In this document: in pieces, positions 28,124-43,900 of the stretch
How positions within the stretch are numbered: position 1 is the first letter of the stretch
Layout: every line of letters starts with the position of its first letter
NCBI RefSeq assembly: GCF_025154075.1
Contig: NZ_JAOAMU010000003.1
Coordinates: 273,713-337,712, forward strand
DNA from: Chryseobacterium herbae
GTDB lineage: Bacteria; Bacteroidota; Bacteroidia; Flavobacteriales; Weeksellaceae
Length of the DNA: 64,000 nt
Reading direction: 5' to 3'
Notes under the pieces: model-generated
Databases searched by the model: none
Seen by the model: only the letters and a program-made list of their open reading frames with translations
What the model was told of the DNA's origin: nothing
Position numbers and translations under genes: made by a program

Positions 28124-28768
28124 CTAGTTGCTCATGATTTTGCGGTACGCGTGGATATCTTCAATAGTGACTACGCTCATCTCTTTCAGGGATGCAAACT
28201 TCACGATTTCCGGCAGCCTTGCCATTGAACCGTCTTCATTGGTCAGCTCACAAAGTACGGCATCATCACCAAGATTGGCCATTTTTACAAGATCTACACT
28301 GCCTTCGGTATGGCCTCTTCTTTCGAAAACACCGCCTTGTTTGGCAATCAGTGGGAAAACGTGTCCCGGGCTTGCAATATGTGCTGCCTGTGCATTTTCT
28401 GCAACGGCGGTTCTGATCGTTGTTACACGATCTTTTGCTGAAACACCAGATTCAACGCCTTCTTTGGCTTCGATAGAAATGGTGAATGCGGTCTGGTTTT
28501 TTGAATTGTTGGTTTCCACCATCGGACGCAAATTTAAATGCTTGCTTTTTTCTTCCGAAATGCAAAGACACACGATACCGCTGCATTCGCGGATCAGAAG
28601 TGCCATGTCCTGTTCTGTAATGGTGGATGCGGGAAAGATGATATCGCCTTCGTTTTCACGGTTTTCATCATCTACTAAAAGAATTCCTTTTCCCTGTTGT
28701 AGTTTTAGAAGTGCATTTTCTACACGTTCTGTGGAGGTCGCTCCAAATTGTTCTAATAATTTTTCCAT
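28124..28768 (-). CDS. ribB: 3,4-dihydroxy-2-butanone-4-phosphate synthase
   Basis: 214 residues. It converts ribulose 5-phosphate to the four-carbon precursor of riboflavin. The acidic active-site loop is [10 protein letters not shown] at 33-42, followed by the [10 protein letters not shown] region and [11 protein letters not shown]...[11 protein letters not shown]. It is the stand-alone form: the cyclohydrolase II domain of RibBA is absent and would have to be encoded elsewhere. An FMN riboswitch lies 94 bp upstream, so flavin represses the gene. Confidence 0.95.
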   Translation of the reverse strand: MEKLLEQFGATSTERVENALLKLQQGKGILLVDDENRENEGDIIFPASTITEQDMALLIRECSGIVCLCISEEKSKHLNLRPMVETNNSKNQTAFTISIEAKEGVESGVSAKDRVTTIRTAVAENAQAAHIASPGHVFPLIAKQGGVFERRGHTEGSVDLVKMANLGDDAVLCELTNEDGSMARLPEIVKFASLKEMSVVTIEDIHAYRKIMSN

Positions 28769-28861
28769 GTTATTTTACTTTTAAAAGTTAAAATAGTCTT
28801 CGGTACATGGAAATGAAATACGGCACAATAAGCCCGTAAGGAATCTTACTGACCGTTTCAT

Positions 28862-28982
28862 TTTCTTCTCCCATCCAGACTTTAACTGTCGGTTTTGGAA
28901 TTTCACCAAATCAGTCCCTTCCGAAGAAAGGAGTCGCGGACTGTAACCGCCGGTAGGGATTTTCACCCTGCCCCGAAGAAAA
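28862..28982 (-). ncRNA. FMN riboswitch (RFN element)
   Basis: On the minus strand the 5' end reads GGGGCAGGGTG, then AAATCCCTACCGGCGGT, then ACAGTCCGCGA, and the 3' closing half includes GGTGAAATTCCAAAACCGACAG and AAAGTCTGGATGGGAGAA (each broken here for length). These are the conserved blocks of the FMN aptamer in the right order, directly upstream of ribB. Binding FMN is expected to reduce ribB expression. Nothing else was recognised between 28983 and 29135. Confidence 0.96.
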
Positions 28983-31900
28983 CTTATACTAAGTTTTACT
29001 GTATGTTTTGATTTAAAATTTTATTTCATTGATTATATTTAACGCACAGACCGCAAATTTCGGGAAGTTTTTTGAATTGGAGAAGGGATTTTTGATAGTA
29101 TTTATCGATGAAGAATGAATAGCACAGAATATCGGTTAAACCGGATATTTAAATCCCGGATATTGAAGGTCAAAAGATTTCAGATCATCTTCATCGTAGC
29201 TTTTGTCACACCATCCGGTAGACAGATTGATTTCACCTAATCCAAAATAGAAATGTTCACTTTCAAAAAAACGGATCTTGTTTTCAATCACATATTCCAT
29301 GGTGGTCTCAAAGCTGCCTCCTGTTGTATTAACGATTTTTTTCTTATTTAACCAAAAGAAAGAGTAATCAGAATAAACTCCGCCTACTTTTATCTGAACG
29401 TACTGAAAATCTATATGATGCAGTATATTTTCAAATTCCTGTATAAACTCATTGAGCTGATTTTCAGTTTCAAGAAACCATTTGGCTGTTCTTCCAAAAG
29501 AAATAAGAATGTTATCATAGTAATAAGGAAATTCCTGAATAGCCTGTGAAAATATGGCCGGATGAAAATAATAGTAATTTTTGTCCTCCATTTTATTCTG
29601 AACGAAATCCAAAAATCCATTGTAATCAGAGTCCAGCATGATGGCTCCGTAAAAATAATTCCATTGGTACATTCTAAATTGTATTTTTTAGTTGAACTTA
29701 TTTTGCTGATCTTTTTGTTCTTATTCGTATTCCTTTAAATAAAAGACTATTTTCTTCTCTATTAAATCAGACAGTGAATTCGCGATTTTTATCACTTTCG
29801 GAGGTGCATTTTCGTGGGCAAGTACGTAAATATTTTGATTCTCCAGATTGTATAGCAATTGATCTCCGTCTCCATACAGCCAGAATTCACCCAGAACGAG
29901 ATATTGCTTTTTCTGAATAGTTTCGACAGATAATTCGTTACAATCCATTTCCAGCCCTTCTAATTGTAAAACGGATACATTCCAGTACCATGTTATAAGG
30001 TCATCAGGAAGTTGGATAGAAAGTTCTATTTCTTTATTTTGGATAAATTCCTGCTGTACACCGGCTTCGATGATGTCAGAATCACTGTACGATTTGGTTA
30101 ATTGTCTGAAAAACTTCGGATAACTGTCTTTTAAATAGCCGAATTTACTTTCAACGTCTTTCTGAAGCTGTTTTTCTTTTTGTTTTTCTGCTTTACAGAA
30201 ATCATCAAATTCTCTTTCCCAGCCTTTTTTATAAAGATCGGAAAAATCAGCATTTATGTTCACAGACTTCAGCCAGTCAAAAGCGCCCAGCTGTCCGATG
30301 TACAGATTTCTGACCCCGCTGAAACTTTCCCTAGGTTTTATTTTAAGAAAGGCCGTTCTTCCACATATTTTTTCTACATCATCTTTATGATCGTTGAACC
30401 AGCTCAGCCATTCCTGAGCGGTGAGTTTTCCTTCTGAAAGGCTGCTGAATTTGTCAATGATTTCCTGCATAGTCATAGCTGAAATAGATTAAGTATCACA
30501 TGAAACATCATCCCAATCCTGATCCATATAAGTGATCAGCCAGTTTAAGGCATAATGTCTTTCATACACAATACCCGGATCGATGGTTTCCATTTCGATA
30601 TTATTTAAACGGGCATCTACACAGGCCCAATCATATCTGTAGTACAAATCAGCCGCATCAAGGATTTCTGATTTTGAACGGACTTCATGCGGTCCATTGA
30701 TGAAATCATTGGGATCTAAGTCACCACCCACCGGATAATGTTCTGCCGGAATATCATTCAGATCGCATAATTCATCAGGAAAGGGTAGGGTGTCAACGAT
30801 TTTTAAGGCCCAAAATAAAACCCAGATGCATTCACATTTCCAGCTTTCCTGAGATTTTTTATGTTCTGTGGGATCATTTAGAAAATCCTTTTCGTCCGGA
30901 GTCACAAAGTCCCAGAGATGATATTCTTTAAGATAATCAATGGCCTCTTCCGGCTCGATGGAATCAAAAGCGATAAGATTGGTGACCGCAAGAACAGTGA
31001 GCCTTCTGGCTATTTCTTCAGAAGCTCTCAGGGTCGTTTCCTCTTCTGTTTCTATATGGGGAAGGTTGAAATTAATTTTAATCCCTTCTTTTTTGAGGAT
31101 TTCCTCGGTTCTTTCTTTTCGCGAAAGATCTTCTTTATTTGTGGACATATTAAGCATGATAGGGAATTAGTGCGAATAAATCAAATCAGTTCTTTGATCG
31201 TCTGTTCAAGCAATTGATTAAACTTTTCCGGGTTTTCCAGCATCGGATAATGACCGGTTCCGGCTATTTCAATGGAGTTATAATCTTTTAAATACTTTCT
31301 GTTATTTTCAATGTTCGTAGGAGAATTATCTGAATTGATAGCTCTTACCGGGACCTGAACTTTTGAAGCAATTTCCCTGAAATCTTTTTTATACAAAGGT
31401 CTGAGGAGATCAATGGCTGCTTCCGATGTGTTTTGAAGGAACTCGTTCAGTAACCTTTCTCGTACATCAGATGGTGTGTTTTCCACAAAAAGATATTGAG
31501 GAAGAATATGTTCAACCGCATTTTTAAAATCATTGCGGTAGTGTACAAATAGATATTGCTCAGCCTGTTCATCTGTAAAGGCTTCATCAAGGTCTTTTAT
31601 GGTGTCAATCAGAATAAGAGCCTTAATCTGAGGGATTTGTAAAGAAGCTTCCAAAACATAAGCTCCTGACATCGAATGTCCTACAAGAATAATTTCTGAT
31701 GAATCAATTTGATCAGCGACTGCCTTGATATCATCCGCATACAGCTCACTCGACCATTCTTTTCTGGATGTATCGGATAGACCGTGTCCGGCAAGACTCA
31801 TTTGTACAATGTGATAGGTATTCCTGAAATAGGCCTCCTGGCTGTTCCACCATTCTGCATTGCCGAGCCATCCGTGTACAAATAATAAGGTAGGATTTCC

Positions 31901-34900
31901 CTGACCGCTTTCTTTATAATGAATTTTCTGTCCGTCTGACGATTGTGCGTATTTTTCCATGATTAATATATTCTTCTGTTTGTATAGGCGGTTTGTGATT
32001 AAAGAGCTAATGTACAAAAAGAGATCTTCAAAGTGTGCTGAAATCCCGGTATTATTGGGCCTTTATGAAGATTAGTTTATGGGCGTTTCGGTACATAGAT
32101 GAGCTGTACCACTCCGGATCGGAAGGTATGGGTAGCGGTGAGTTTTAGTTCCAGTCTCTCTTTCATATTTTCAAATAATGGTTTTCCGCTTCCTAAAGCT
32201 ACAGGGTGAACAGAAATTCTGTATACATCGATAAGATGAAGCTGAATAAAGGTTTTGATCAGACTGGCACCGCCGTAAAGCCAGATGTCTTTCCCTTCCT
32301 GTTTTTTGATTTCTGCTACTTTTTCAGCAATATCGGAGTTGATAAAAACCGCTTTGGAATCCTCTCTGACCTGTTTTGAAAAGACATATTTGTTTTTTGC
32401 ATGTACAGATGCCCAGAGTTTCTTTTCTTCAGCATCTGCATTGTCTTCCGGCTGATAATTTCCCCACGCATCATAACTGACCCTTCCGTAAAAAATGGTG
32501 TCGATACTGTCGAGGAATCCGTCAAAATTCATATCATCATCCATAATGCACCAGTCCGTTTCTCCATTGGGCCCTTCGATGAATCCATCCAGAGTAACAG
32601 CCAGGTCAAGAATTACTTTTTTCATGTTTATTTATTAGGTTTAGTTATTGTAAAAATAAAAAAACGCTCTGAAGGCAGAGCGTTTTTGCGTTATAAAATT
32701 TTACCACTTCCAGATCTGTGGCTCGTCTTTCCAGATCAGCAGCCTGAATTCTTCGTAATGATTTCCGTTTCCGATGGTGTGGGTATCTCTTTGACCTTTG
32801 TCCAGTTTTAATTGGTGCAAAATCCCGGAATGCGCAGCTACCCAAAGTGTTTTTTCATCATCCGAAAGGGTCATTCCTGAGATCGAGGAACCTAAGAAAT
32901 ATCTCCACAACTGATTTCCGTCTTTATCAAATGCTTTAATGTATCCGTAAGCATCGCCCAGGATGTAGTACTCTTTTGTAGCTGTACCGGAATATACTCT
33001 CATTTCCTCATCGATAATGGTATAATCATCACTTTCTGTATACGCTTCAATATCGGCACCTTCATATTGATCGGAATTGATGCCTATGGTAATCCCGTTG
33101 TAAAAGTGGCATGAATTAGTAATAAGCTGGCTGTCATCTTTAGCAAACAGACAGAAATGCGGGTAGGAGGATTGTGCTCCGATCGAGCCTAAAGTATTTC
33201 CTTCCGCATCTAAAATCCTGTGATCATAGCTTTGGTCTCCCACCACCATGTAGGAATTGTCATTAGAAACGGTGGCATTTTCCATATCAATGTCCGGGGT
33301 CCAGTCTTCTTCGTCATCTTCATTCATTGGATGGATCAGTTTTTCTTCTTTTTGAGAGATCAGGTAGATTCCGAATGACGTGACCAGCACAACTTTGCTT
33401 CCATCATTGAACGGGATAAGTTCCGTAATTCCTAATTCTGCAGTTTGGTTCAATTCAAATTCGTTGATGAGTTCTCCTTCCCAGCCTTTATAAATTGATA
33501 TTTTACCGGGAGTTGCAGTGGCAAAAACACCATTCTGTTTAGATTTTCCAATGGCCTGAATATTTTCGTCAAGTTGAGTCACCTGACCATGATCCAGCAG
33601 ATAAGCCTGTCTTTTTTCATAAGAAGTTCCGGTCATGAAAACGATCTTTTCACCGGAAATAAAATGAAGCTGCTCAATGCTCTGCGACCTGTTTTCTAGT
33701 AAAGGAATGATAGGGGTGTGAGCCGGCGGAAAATTCGCTCTGAAATTTTCAACATCTCCGTTCTGATTGGCTGTTTTAAGCAGATTAAAAACGCTTTCCG
33801 CAAGATTTGATCTCTTGTCTTCAGGTTCTTCACCTTTCCAGTTTTCCCAGCCGTTCTTTTCACCGAAATCAACCATTTCATTAATTTCTGTTGCATAACG
33901 TTCCCCTTTTGAGAACCATTCTTCCTGGATTGTAGTGTTTTGCATAATTGATGTTTAAATAAAGTTTGAGATACTCGATACGGGAATATCCTGTCTTAAA
34001 AAAAAATTACTTTTTTATTTGAAGTTTGCATGCTCGTCATGGTTTCCACTGATCTTAATGCTGCTTCCTTTTAACAGCTTAGGATTGATCGTTCCGGTTT
34101 TTTCAGCGGTGAATTCAAACCCAAGGATATCCAACGTTTCACCAGGTTTGAAGAATTCTTCTTTTTTTAGCGTGTAATCTCCTGCCGGACCGATCTTGAT
34201 GGTGTCTCCCGGCTGTTGCATAAACGTTTCGATATTATTTTTCTCTTTGTTCTCTACTTTAACACTTTTAGATAAGTAGAGCATATTGACATCCTGAAGG
34301 CCAGACCAGTGAATAGAAAAATCCTTATTTAAAGAGGCTTCTTCTTCATAAATAATATTTCTTGCACTGCTTAATTTCAGGGAAGGAACACTGCCCAGGA
34401 AAAATTTTTTACCGTTGGCCAATTGAATCTGAAGATCGTATTGACTATTTTCCGGGGCTATCTTTTCAGCATGGTACAGATAGTTTTTGTTGTAATACAA
34501 CTCTTGTACGATTTTGTATTCTGCCTTTTTGCCATTCACCCATATATTCACAGAGTCATTGCCGAACATTTTACCGTTCTTATCACGGAGGACTACAGAA
34601 ATGCTGTTGTCATTTTCATCCGTCAATTTTTGGTAAATGCTGATTTCCGCTTTCAGATCAGAAATATCTGTAATCTTTGATGCCGGTTCCGGTCCTGAAC
34701 AGGAGTTGAACAGAAAATACAGACAGTATAGCAGAATAGAAAGCTTCATTTTGATATAGCCGGCAGTTTTCATAATGTGATTTTTTGGTGTGACGGAACT
34801 TTTTCCGGAGTGTTAAATTACGAAAAGAAATAGAATGGGTTAGTTTTGGTATGGATTAATTTAATCTGAGTTCAGGGCTGGAAGCAGGAGGAGGGAAGTT

Positions 34901-37900
34901 ACTATTAGTGATTCATTTTTAATATTTACCATAAAATTCAATGGAGTGGTCTTGAAATTAATAAAACTACGTGGGAGTTATACTTTAGGTTTTCAGTAGC
35001 TTCACTCTTCCAGCTTCAGGCTTCCCTACTTTAGACTTCTATGATAATAGTTTCCGAAGTCCTTTCTGTCAATAATTTTCCAGTTTTTAATGGTAAAGTC
35101 TACCATTGCGCCCTGATTGATTTTGCCGTCTACAATGAGTTCATAGAAATCACAGCCCCAGTCTTTATTCATCATGGTATTATGACTACGGACAAGATAT
35201 TTAAAACCATAAATCTTTTTAGCCGGCTCATTTTTGATTTTTATAAATACGGTATCCGTTAAAAGTATTTCATTGTTTAGAAAATAATTTCTCTGATGCC
35301 TCAAGGAATCCGAAATAAGATCGGGTATTTTGTCGCCGTAATTTTTAAAAATCTGATTTCCTCTTTTTATCTGAATATGAATGCTGTCCGCATCTTTTGG
35401 AAAATATCCGAAGAAAGAAATAGGCAAGCCATCAATTTTGGTTTGTGCAGCACAGTCTTTTTCAGCTTTTGAAAGTTTTTCTTTATCGCTTTCACAGGAG
35501 AGGAGGAATACAGCGGTTAAAATTTGGGCAATATTTTTTACAGATATATTCATGTTCCTGTCATTAAGAGTTGGGAGAAAGAGTCGATATTATTTTGCAG
35601 TCTTCACATTTAAAATCATAAAAATAATCATGTGGAGTTTTTAAATTCCATGTTTTTCCACAGCCTGGACAAGGGCGATTGGATTGGTCCGATTTGTACT
35701 TCCTGTAGTTATAGAGGAAATAAAATGTTGGGATTTTTGTCAGTTCCTGAAGTTTCTCACAAATTTCAATTCCCTGTTTTGAGAGCTGGCTGTTCAGTTC
35801 CTGCATTTGATTTAGCGACCAACGTTCTCCAACTTCACAATTCATCTGTAGTCTGTCACAGGACTGATAATTGGTTTCCCAGTTTAAGATCGGCATATAT
35901 CCAAAATCACGATATTTTGGTAATTTATACAAGGGAACAGATTGATTACAGTTTCCACAGGTTATCGGAGAATCAATGGAGATGTAAGTGGTTATCAAAA
36001 TAAAAAAATCAGATTTTTTACATTGACAACCTCCCTTATAATCTTCAAGGGTCTTTCCAACGGTTTTAATTGAAATTGAAGATTTACTTAATGTTTCTAT
36101 TTTTTCAATTTGCCTGGTGACATAAGTGTTATTATTTTTCTTATCCAATGATTTTTTTTCAAGCGTAAAAGGCAACGCAACAATCTTGTTTTTATTTATA
36201 TACTGACTTTCAATCCTTCCCTGAGTCTGTCCATTGCCTCTATAAAACGACATCAGTAAGTTGAATTCCTGAAAAAGCTCATCTTTATTTACTTTTGAAT
36301 TGATATCTATTGATACTTCCTGTATAAACATGTATTGGTTATTTTTTATGGATTGAATCCAATAGTTTTTTATTTTATCAGTTCCTTCGAATAATTATAC
36401 ACAGATCTATTATACCTTGGCAAATGCTTTGATAACGACTCCAAAACCAATGACAATGCCTCTTTATCCTGATCAATCGATGAAAGTGAAAGCGCGAGAA
36501 AAGCATGGACAGCATCATCCAGTTCATCGGAATAGTTTTCCTTTTCTTCCCTTAAGATCTCAATGCTTTCTTGGAGTTTTCCGTTATTTCGCAACGTGCT
36601 TGCCAGTTGAATTCGGGCTCTTCTTCTCCTTAATCCGGTGAGCCCCGAAGCTAAAGCAGATCTGTAAAGCGGTTCCGCGTTTTTTTCAAAACCGGTTGAG
36701 TCGTACGCGCAGGCTCTTTCGAAATCTGCAATACCATTCGGTTCATCGGCAGAAATTTTGTCCGTATGTTTTTTGATCTGGTCAATGAATTCATCATTGG
36801 AAGTGGTTCGCAACCGATCCCATATTGTTGTTAATTCTTTTTCCCAAAGTTCGGATTCTGTCATCTTTCTTGTTATATATTATCAGTCTTCAATAGCTTC
36901 AATACCTTGTTGTTTCAGCTTTTCCAGATGGTCTTTCATCGTTTTCAGCTGTTCCGGTGAATGTCCCTGCCAGTCTGTAACTTCCCCAACCACTTTAAAC
37001 GGGTGTAAAGAACGGTAAGATTTTGTAGGATTTCCCGGGAATTTTTTGTCCGTTAAGTTGGGATCATCCTCAATAGGTCCCGTCGGTTCTACAATATAAA
37101 TTCTTTCTTTCCCATCCCCGAAAGCCAGCTCTGCACCCCAGGTTGCTGCTTCCAGCGTAGCCGAAAGATAAATATATTTCGCTTTTCTTTTTGTACCGTA
37201 GTTGGAACTGAAACCAATTTCGATGAGGTCACCGGTTTTAAGATCTGCTTTGGTGCCGTGGTAATAGATGGGAGTTTCTTCAATAGGGTTAGAACTCATA
37301 ATATGATATTTTTTAGAAAATAGGATTGACTTTCATTTTACATAATGGAGGATCGATTTTACATGGTCCAAATGCTCCATTTTGATTGTATGGCAGAAGG
37401 ATTCAGCTTTTCAATTTTCCGGTAAAATTCAAGAAAATTTTTATTCCAGATGGTGTAGTTGTGTGCGAATTTGAAGACAATTTCTTCGCCGTTATTGTTG
37501 ATTTTTACCTGCCAGATACGGCTGTTATTAATTTGAACGGAGGTTTTACTTATTTCATTGATATCTTTTAAATTAAATTTTGCGGTCTGTTGATGGCTAT
37601 TAACGGCGTAAAAATTTTCATTGTCAAAATAAAATTCCTGATCGGAAATAATATTCTTCTCAAGTCCGAACAGAAATGGTTTGGTTGAGATTTTGTTTAA
37701 ATTTTGAGTCCCTGAATTAGTGTAATTTATGTTATTATTTTCCTTTTTAAGCCCGGAAATATTTCTTTTATACACGATACGAATCACCAAAAAGGCGAAA
37801 ATGAGGCTTAGAATAACAATTGCAATCAGGTAACCGTCCCCTTTTTGCGACATTGTTAAAGTGATTCCTGTAATGAGCAATGCATAGACAGCAGACAGGA

Positions 37901-40900
37901 TAAGTATTTTTTTGATCATTAATGGATTGCTAAGTTAAGTTTGAAGCCTCTTTTGTGTCTTAATTTTGTTCTACCTCCGAACTTTTATAAACATTCCAGA
38001 AATTATAATCCGTCATAGGCGCATCTGTAATCCCAACGTTTCGGCCCATCGTTACGATTTGTCCCCTGTGATAAGCTCCGTGAACAATCACGTGCTGGAT
38101 ATATTCATACTTGGAAAAGTCACACTGAAACCACGGAGATTCAATTTTTACAGTTTTCGTTAAATCTTCTTCGGATAAACTTTCCACATAATCTACCAGC
38201 TTTTGGGAATTGTTTTTAATCCCGTTGAATATCTCTTCCTTAGTGTTGGCCGCAGAAATTTCAGCAAAATCGAAATCACCGTTTTCTGCGATATAACCCC
38301 ACCAGTATTGCTGCGTCTGCCAAATATGGTGTAAAGTGGTTAAGATCGTCGGAAAGCTTGAAATAACTTCCTGGTTAAGCTGTTCATCAGACTTCGTGGA
38401 AAGCCAGTCAATGTACTTATTGACCACCCAATTATTGTACTGAACACTGTGATTGATTAATGTTTTTAAATTCATGATGATTAATATTTAGTTTGATTTA
38501 GGTGATATAAAAATAAATAAAATCCCCATTGAATTTTGTTTTTTCAGAATAAGAGTGAAGATTTTTTTGATATCAGATATCAGATATCAGATATCAGATG
38601 TCAGACGTGAGACGTCAGACTATTGAGCTTTTTAAGATTGTGAATGGCGAATGGTGAATTTGCTTCGCAAGTGAAGGGATGGTAGAAGATTTTAGGCATC
38701 AGAAAACCCGTACCTCGTATCCCGAAACTCTCCAGCCCTAAAACGCTCCAACTCCCAAACCCGCACCTCGTATCCCGTACCCAATATCAACTAAGTTTCG
38801 CTATCTGAGCCTGAAATTCATCCGCATTTATAGTTCCCATTGCCCATTGATACTGAAGTAATTCGTGTTTTTCATTTTTCGTCAAGGGTTTTTGATGAAT
38901 GGTTTCTATGATCTGATCCTCATCTTGTAATGCCTCCCAAATATGAGTTTTTTGTTGGAAGACTTTAAAATATCTGACCCCAAATTTTCTCTGGGAAACA
39001 GCATTGAAATGAATGTTGTCGGGATTAGCCGTCAAACCTTTGGCAGAAACAAAATAACAGTGTTGCTGATCTTTTGCAAACTGCATCAGTGCTGCATTCA
39101 CTTCATGATGTTCATTGAAGTACTGACCATACATGCCTTCCTGTAAAAAATCTCCCAATCCTCCAATAATGAGCGGAAGATCCGGAGCATTCAATTCCTC
39201 TCTCAAAGTTTTTATAATCAGGGCGAATTTTTCTATATAAAGCCGATGTTTTTGCCCATTGCTGTCACTCTCTCCCTGATGCCACAGAATACCGCTCAAA
39301 CTGCTTATTTTTTGTGCAGCTTTGGCCTGAAGAACCGCATTTTGAAACAATGGACCTTCCACCGACCAATCGTCCAGACTTGTACCGCCATCCGCACACG
39401 GAATCAGTGCAATATCATCTTTCTGATTATGGAATAAACGCCATGAAGAAGCAAAACTGGCAGCCAGACTGATTCCCGAAGTAGAACGGTCATAATTCAT
39501 TGGTTCTGCCATCATTTGCCACTTGCCGTTTCTCAACATTTTTATCTTTTCATCATAAATAGGAGGGACTTCATTAAGAAATCCGCGACCTGCCATATTA
39601 GATTGGCCGATCATTAAAAATGAGTATATCATTGTACTTTTTTATTATTCTACTTTTTATTTTTTTAATGCTTTGCAGACTTTTTCGAAGGTAGTCCATA
39701 CCATTTCATCTGTCAAAACAAAAGGTAACCCGTTGATATTTCTTCCCTGTTGATGAAAGTGTAATAAGTTGTGTAGCGGGGCAAAAGCAATTGACCAGAA
39801 AATTTCGAATGGCAATTCATCGAGTTCTCCACACTTCACGGAATTAGAGATAAAATGTAAAAGATTGTTCTTGAATTCGCTCATAAATGTTCCCGGATTT
39901 TCATTAAACATTTCAATAAACTGATGGCTGTAATGAGAATTGTTGATCTGTTCAAAGAAGGGAAGGACCAAAGGATTTGTGATAGCATAATTATATCTGT
40001 TCGTCCATTGTACGCGCATCCCTTCTTCAAAAGCAGAATTTGGATCAAATCCCTCATTGATTTCAGTTTCCATTTTGTTTCCTTCTTCAATAACCAGTTT
40101 CAGGATGAGATCATCTTTATCTTTATAATACACATAAGGCGTCCCTACAGAGATATTGCACGCTTTCGCCAGTTTATTGATCGTAAAGCCATCCAATCCA
40201 TCTTTTACAATGATTTCAATAGCTTTCTCTTTTATACTGTTTTCTTTGTTAAGATCCCGGTTACGCATATTTATTTTATTATCAGTTAATTATAATTAAA
40301 TGAATATTCATTTAATTATAATACAAATGTATACTATTTTCAGATTATTACAAAAAAATAGGGCGAAAATTATTTTTTAGGATAGTCAGGAATGTTGAGG
40401 CCAAGAATAATATTATGCTTTGCCATCTGAATATTACCTTTCGTCAAAGGTTTTACAACGCCGCTTCCACCACGGTTTTCCTGTGGGTACTTTTTGAAAT
40501 AAGGAACAAGAAGTTGGTCATCCTCAAAATTGATTTCATCAGTATAATATTCATTGGGAATATCGGGTTCTTTTACCGATAAATGAATATGTGCTGGCAA
40601 CGTCTGGCCGGGATAAGGCGCGGGACGGATCGTTTTAATGGTGTATTTTCCTGCTGCATCTGTTTTTATCCATCCCCGGATGTGTCCGTGACGTTCTGCC
40701 CGTTTATCCATGCCTTTTCTGGGTGAGTAATAGCCGTTGTTATCCGTTTGCCAGTAATAGATAATAACATTGGGGGCGGGTGTTTTTCCGTCCTGCTGAA
40801 ATACGGTTCCGGATACGATTAATTTCTGACCTTTTTCATTCCAGCCGGGACTTATATCTTCGGAATGAATTTCTTTGGGCATTCCAACGTACATAATTTC

Positions 40901-43900
40901 ACAGCCGTCGCAACCACCACCTACCATTTTAGTATTTCCCTTTTTTTCTGAGGTCTGTCCGTTGCAGCTCATGAATCCTAAACAAGGAATCAGCATCATA
41001 ATGTATACAATCAATGTTTTCATAGTGTTAAACTTTTCTGCAAAATTGATCACTTAAATCATTGATTTTCAAATTTAATGAAGTAAGACGAGTTTATTTT
41101 GAGGTAAGATGAAGGCTCTCCAGTTTTGATTTGAAATCTTTTGCATAATTGCGGCTTACTCTCAGGATCGTGTCGTCTGAAAGCGTAATATCATAATCCC
41201 CGTTTTGTCTGGACTGGTAAGAAATGATGTGATGAATATTCACAATATGAGATTTATGGATCCGAACAAACTGATCGCTGCTTAATTGTGTTTCCAATGA
41301 TTTTAAGGTGTCACTGTGAAGATATTTTTTAGAACGGTGATGAATATTGATATAAGGAGAGTTGGCAGAAAAATAAAAAATATCACAGACTTCTATGACT
41401 ATCTTTTTATGATTCACTTCCGAAACTACCATGGAGGTTATGGTATTCTGTTTTGTCGTTTCTTCAGGAGCTGGCTGATGAGTCTGGACTTTATTCTTTA
41501 AAATGGTGAATATGATAAAAGACGAACTGTAGACAAGCACGGTTTTAATCAGGTAAGCAGTTATTCCAAAGCTAAAAGTCTGCCCATAGGGAAAGGTGTG
41601 ATCATAGAATATTTTTGAAAGGAACCATATGAAGATAGGGTAGATTGTCAAATGAGCTACAATAGCTGAACTAATAATCAACAGACCCAGTGTAAGGTTT
41701 TTTGTTTTTTTGATCAGATAAAACTGAACACACAGCAAAGGGGTAAACAAAAGCCAGAAAGAACTGAAAAGAAGCGATTCGGAGAAATAAAAAGAGCTGC
41801 TTTGTAACTGTGTTAATAAATAATCTAAATAAATATTCACCATCATCAGCACAGTAAGACTACAGCCGAAAAAGAAAAATAGTTTCCGCCAGTCTTTGAA
41901 AACATGATATAGTTGATGAATGGCCATATTCAGGTCTGGTTATCAGACGATTATTTATACAAATGTATTTCTTTTTCGGTTTGAACTGAATGAAAATCCT
42001 TTAAAAATAAAAGATTACTTTTCAGACCTGCTGATCGCGTCCAATTTGATAAAATATTCATCAAGCAGATCATAGATAGCTTTTTGATCTTTCCCCGAAA
42101 TTTTATTATCCCAGTCAGTATTTACGATGAGGTATCTGCCCATTTTTTTCTCTTTAAAAAACCAGATCACGGAATTCAGACCCGGATCGCCGCCCGTGTG
42201 TCCGAAATTTCCGGTAGATCCGAATCCCATAGTGATACCCATATTATATTCATCGCTGTATTCGCTGTTGCTTCTGTCCTGGAAGTTTTCCGCTTTCAGT
42301 TGGGGTGTAAAATATTCTTTATAACTTTCTTTTGATAGAATATTTCCGTTTCCAAAATACCCTTTCATCAGTTCGAGAAGGTATTTACTCATGTCATCGG
42401 AAGTGGTCAGCATTCCTCCGTCAGGATAGGTGTTGAGTGAATAATAAGGATAAGGCGTTTGTTTATCGATAAAGGTTCGTGTATATTTTGAAAAATTTAT
42501 CGTTTTAAAATTCCAGCCTGAATGATCCATTTTTAATGGCTTGAAAATATATTGTGTAGTGAAAGTATCGTAAGGAATTCCTGTCGCTTTTTCCAGCACC
42601 AAAGCAGCCAAAGTAGCTCCGATATTGGAATAATTAAACAGTTCGCCGGGCTTTTTATCCAAAAATATATCCTTCGAATACCATTTTCCTTTTTCGCTGA
42701 GAACATGATTCAAAAACTCTTCAATGGAAATTTTAGAGGAAGGAGGGTTGAATTTGGTTGGGGAAATATCAATCTTCAGATTTTTTGCCAGATCAGCAGT
42801 ATCTTTTAATACAACCGTTTGGGTCATATATTCATTATTATCATTGATAGAAGAGGTATGTGTGGTCAGTTGTCTGATGGTGATGGGAATATCGGGATAT
42901 TTAGGATTGATTACTTTGAACGGAAGATATGTATTGATTGGGTCATCCAGTTTCAGTTTTCCCAGTTCCTGTGCTTTAAGAATAGCAATACCGATAAGTG
43001 TTTTGGAGACCGATGCGATATTCTGAACCGTATGTTCATCGTACTTTTGAACGGGATTTACATGCGCGATTCCGAAACCGTTTTGATATAAAACTTCCCG
43101 GTCATTAACGAGTGCCACTCCAAATCCGTTAAAGCTTGTTGTTTTACTGATTTCTACCAGTTTTTCAGTTAATTCTTTTTGAGTTTTGAGCAGTTCCTGT
43201 GACGGCTTTTTCTGCGCAGTACAGAAAGTAAAAATCAAAAGAAAAAGGCAGAGACTGTATAAATTTTTCATGACGGGCTTTATTAAAAAACAACTTCAGA
43301 GACACAGATATTACATATTCAGCCATTTCCAGCCAGGTTTTTACAATCCAAAATGACGATTCTGATCTGTATTTTCAGGATTGATGAGTGCTTTGTTGCA
43401 ATACGTAGCAGATTCAAATTCACTGATATTGACAGATAGAAAAGAAATATCCGGAAATAAAACGGTTATCTGAGCACAGATTTTCTTTGACAGTTCGGCC
43501 TTCTGTTCCGTATTGCGGCCTTCCATGATATACCCGAAAACATGCAGGAAGTTATTCTTTTGCTCTCCAAGCTTAAAATATTCATAGGGCTGAAGTCTGA
43601 CTTTGATGTCATTGGGAGCAAACAATCCTATTGAATCCGCCGATTTATAAATGGTATCCATTATTTCGTCCGCCGTTCTTTGCTGAAGGAGATCCTTTGA
43701 GCATTCGATAATAAAATGAGGCATAATGATTTTGTGATCAATGGGTTATTGAACATAAAAATAAGTAAAATAAGCTGATTCTGAAAAATAAACAGCTCTG
43801 ATATTCAGAACGATTGTTTTGTTGATATGATTAAGGCCTTTTGTGAATTGCTTTTAAAATACTGTCAGGATATTAAGGCTGAATGGTAGGATTGTTTTTC